Both the position numbers and the translations under genes were made by a program. A stretch of 6,536 nucleotides of DNA, taken from NCBI GenBank assembly GCA_002313795.1, contig DCCL01000166.1, positions 211 to 6,746 of the forward strand, given 5' to 3'. Origin of the DNA: Faecalibacterium prausnitzii. Lineage in GTDB: Bacteria; Bacillota; Clostridia; Oscillospirales; Ruminococcaceae. Of this stretch, positions 6,264 to 6,536 are shown in pieces (the stretch's first letter is position 1; each line of letters begins with the position of its first letter). The notes under the pieces were generated by a model, which saw only the letters and a program-made list of their open reading frames with translations, did not search any database and was not told where the DNA came from.

Positions 6264-6536
6264 TCAGTCCTTTGGCGCTCGCTTTTCCCGGGTATTATAG
6301 CCCAGTCGGCCCAGTGCAGGCAGAATCGCCTTGAGGGTCAGCGATGTGATGGCTCCCATCACAAGGCCCAGCACCAGCATCACCGGCGCATAGTAGAGGG
6401 ACATGGCCGAGGACAGGATGAGCCCTGCGCCAAACAGCTGACCGATATTGTGCGCCAGTGCACCACAGACCGACAGGATGAACCATGTGGGCTGGAAAGG
6501 CAGCTTATAGTAAAGCACCCACATCACCAGCAGGGA
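6264..6536 (-). CDS. Gx transporter / heptaprenyl diphosphate synthase component I-like membrane protein, C-terminal part
   Basis: The minus-strand frame is open from the right window edge to the TGA at 6264-6266 and gives about 91 residues; the 5' end lies outside. The GTG at 6525-6527 has no ribosome binding site, and the frame continues upstream as S-L-L-V-M-W, so it is internal. Two long hydrophobic stretches are visible, one around G-A-L-A-H-N-I-G-Q-L and one from Y-Y-A-P-V-M-L to the L-T-L-K-A-I-L region. The H-N-x-G-Q motif followed by Y-x-P-V-L-like residues is typical of the Gx transporter family (annotated as heptaprenyl diphosphate synthase component I, Pfam Hpre_diP_synt_I), small integral membrane proteins of about 170-180 residues. 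The end is basic and soluble (R-E-K-R-A-P-K-D). The substrate is uncertain; a transport role is a family-level annotation. No terminator is seen before the lon promoter, so some readthrough into lon is possible. Confidence 0.72.
   Translation of the reverse strand, partial: SLLVMWVLYYKLPFQPTWFILSVCGALAHNIGQLFGAGLILSSAMSLYYAPVMLVLGLVMGAITSLTLKAILPALGRLGYNTREKRAPKD

Noticed and set aside
6264..6527. Complete small membrane protein starting at the GTG at 6527
   Set aside because: There is no ribosome binding site, the frame continues to the window edge, and the visible part corresponds only to the C-terminal half of the family.

Overview
The window is ordinary chromosomal DNA from a Gram-positive anaerobe of the Firmicutes, most likely a Clostridia relative in the Oscillospiraceae (Faecalibacterium/Gemmiger/Subdoligranulum-like). 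This rests on three things: the YqfC/YqfD sporulation pair, the lon-engB (ysxC) linkage familiar from Firmicutes, and a moderately GC-rich base composition with GGAGG-type ribosome binding sites. The genus is a guess. No mobile element, CRISPR array, RNA gene or phage-like segment was seen.

Layout. The left edge (1-183, + strand) is the 3' end of a YqfC/YabP-family sporulation gene. It runs directly into a complete yqfD (193-1338, +), whose ribosome binding site overlaps the yqfC stop codon. A convergent boundary follows at 1337-1387: a two-part hairpin with a T-run on the minus strand, which reads as the intrinsic terminator of the leftward operon. From 6146 down to 1420 (minus strand) is a four-gene operon in transcription order lon, engB/ysxC, a class I SAM-dependent methyltransferase, and hslO (Hsp33). 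The gaps are 18, 4 and 1 nt, and the ribosome binding sites of the last two genes lie inside the end of the preceding gene. The right edge (6264-6536, minus) is the C-terminal half of a Gx-transporter / heptaprenyl diphosphate synthase component I-like membrane protein.

The 117-nt gap between that membrane gene and lon holds a sigma-A-like promoter with a good TATAAT box, a leader of roughly 78 nt with a small GC-rich hairpin, and the lon ribosome binding site.

How the genes fit together. The leftward operon groups protein quality control (Lon, an ATP-dependent protease; Hsp33, a redox-activated holdase chaperone) with ribosome assembly (EngB/YsxC, a GTPase for the large subunit) and a methyltransferase of unknown substrate. 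The rightward pair belongs to sporulation: YqfC and YqfD are sigma-E-regulated in Bacillus. I found no convincing undescribed system. The points most worth a second look are the methyltransferase's place in the proteostasis operon, the lon leader, Lon's low-complexity C-terminal tail, and the retention of yqfCD if the lineage proves to be non-sporulating.
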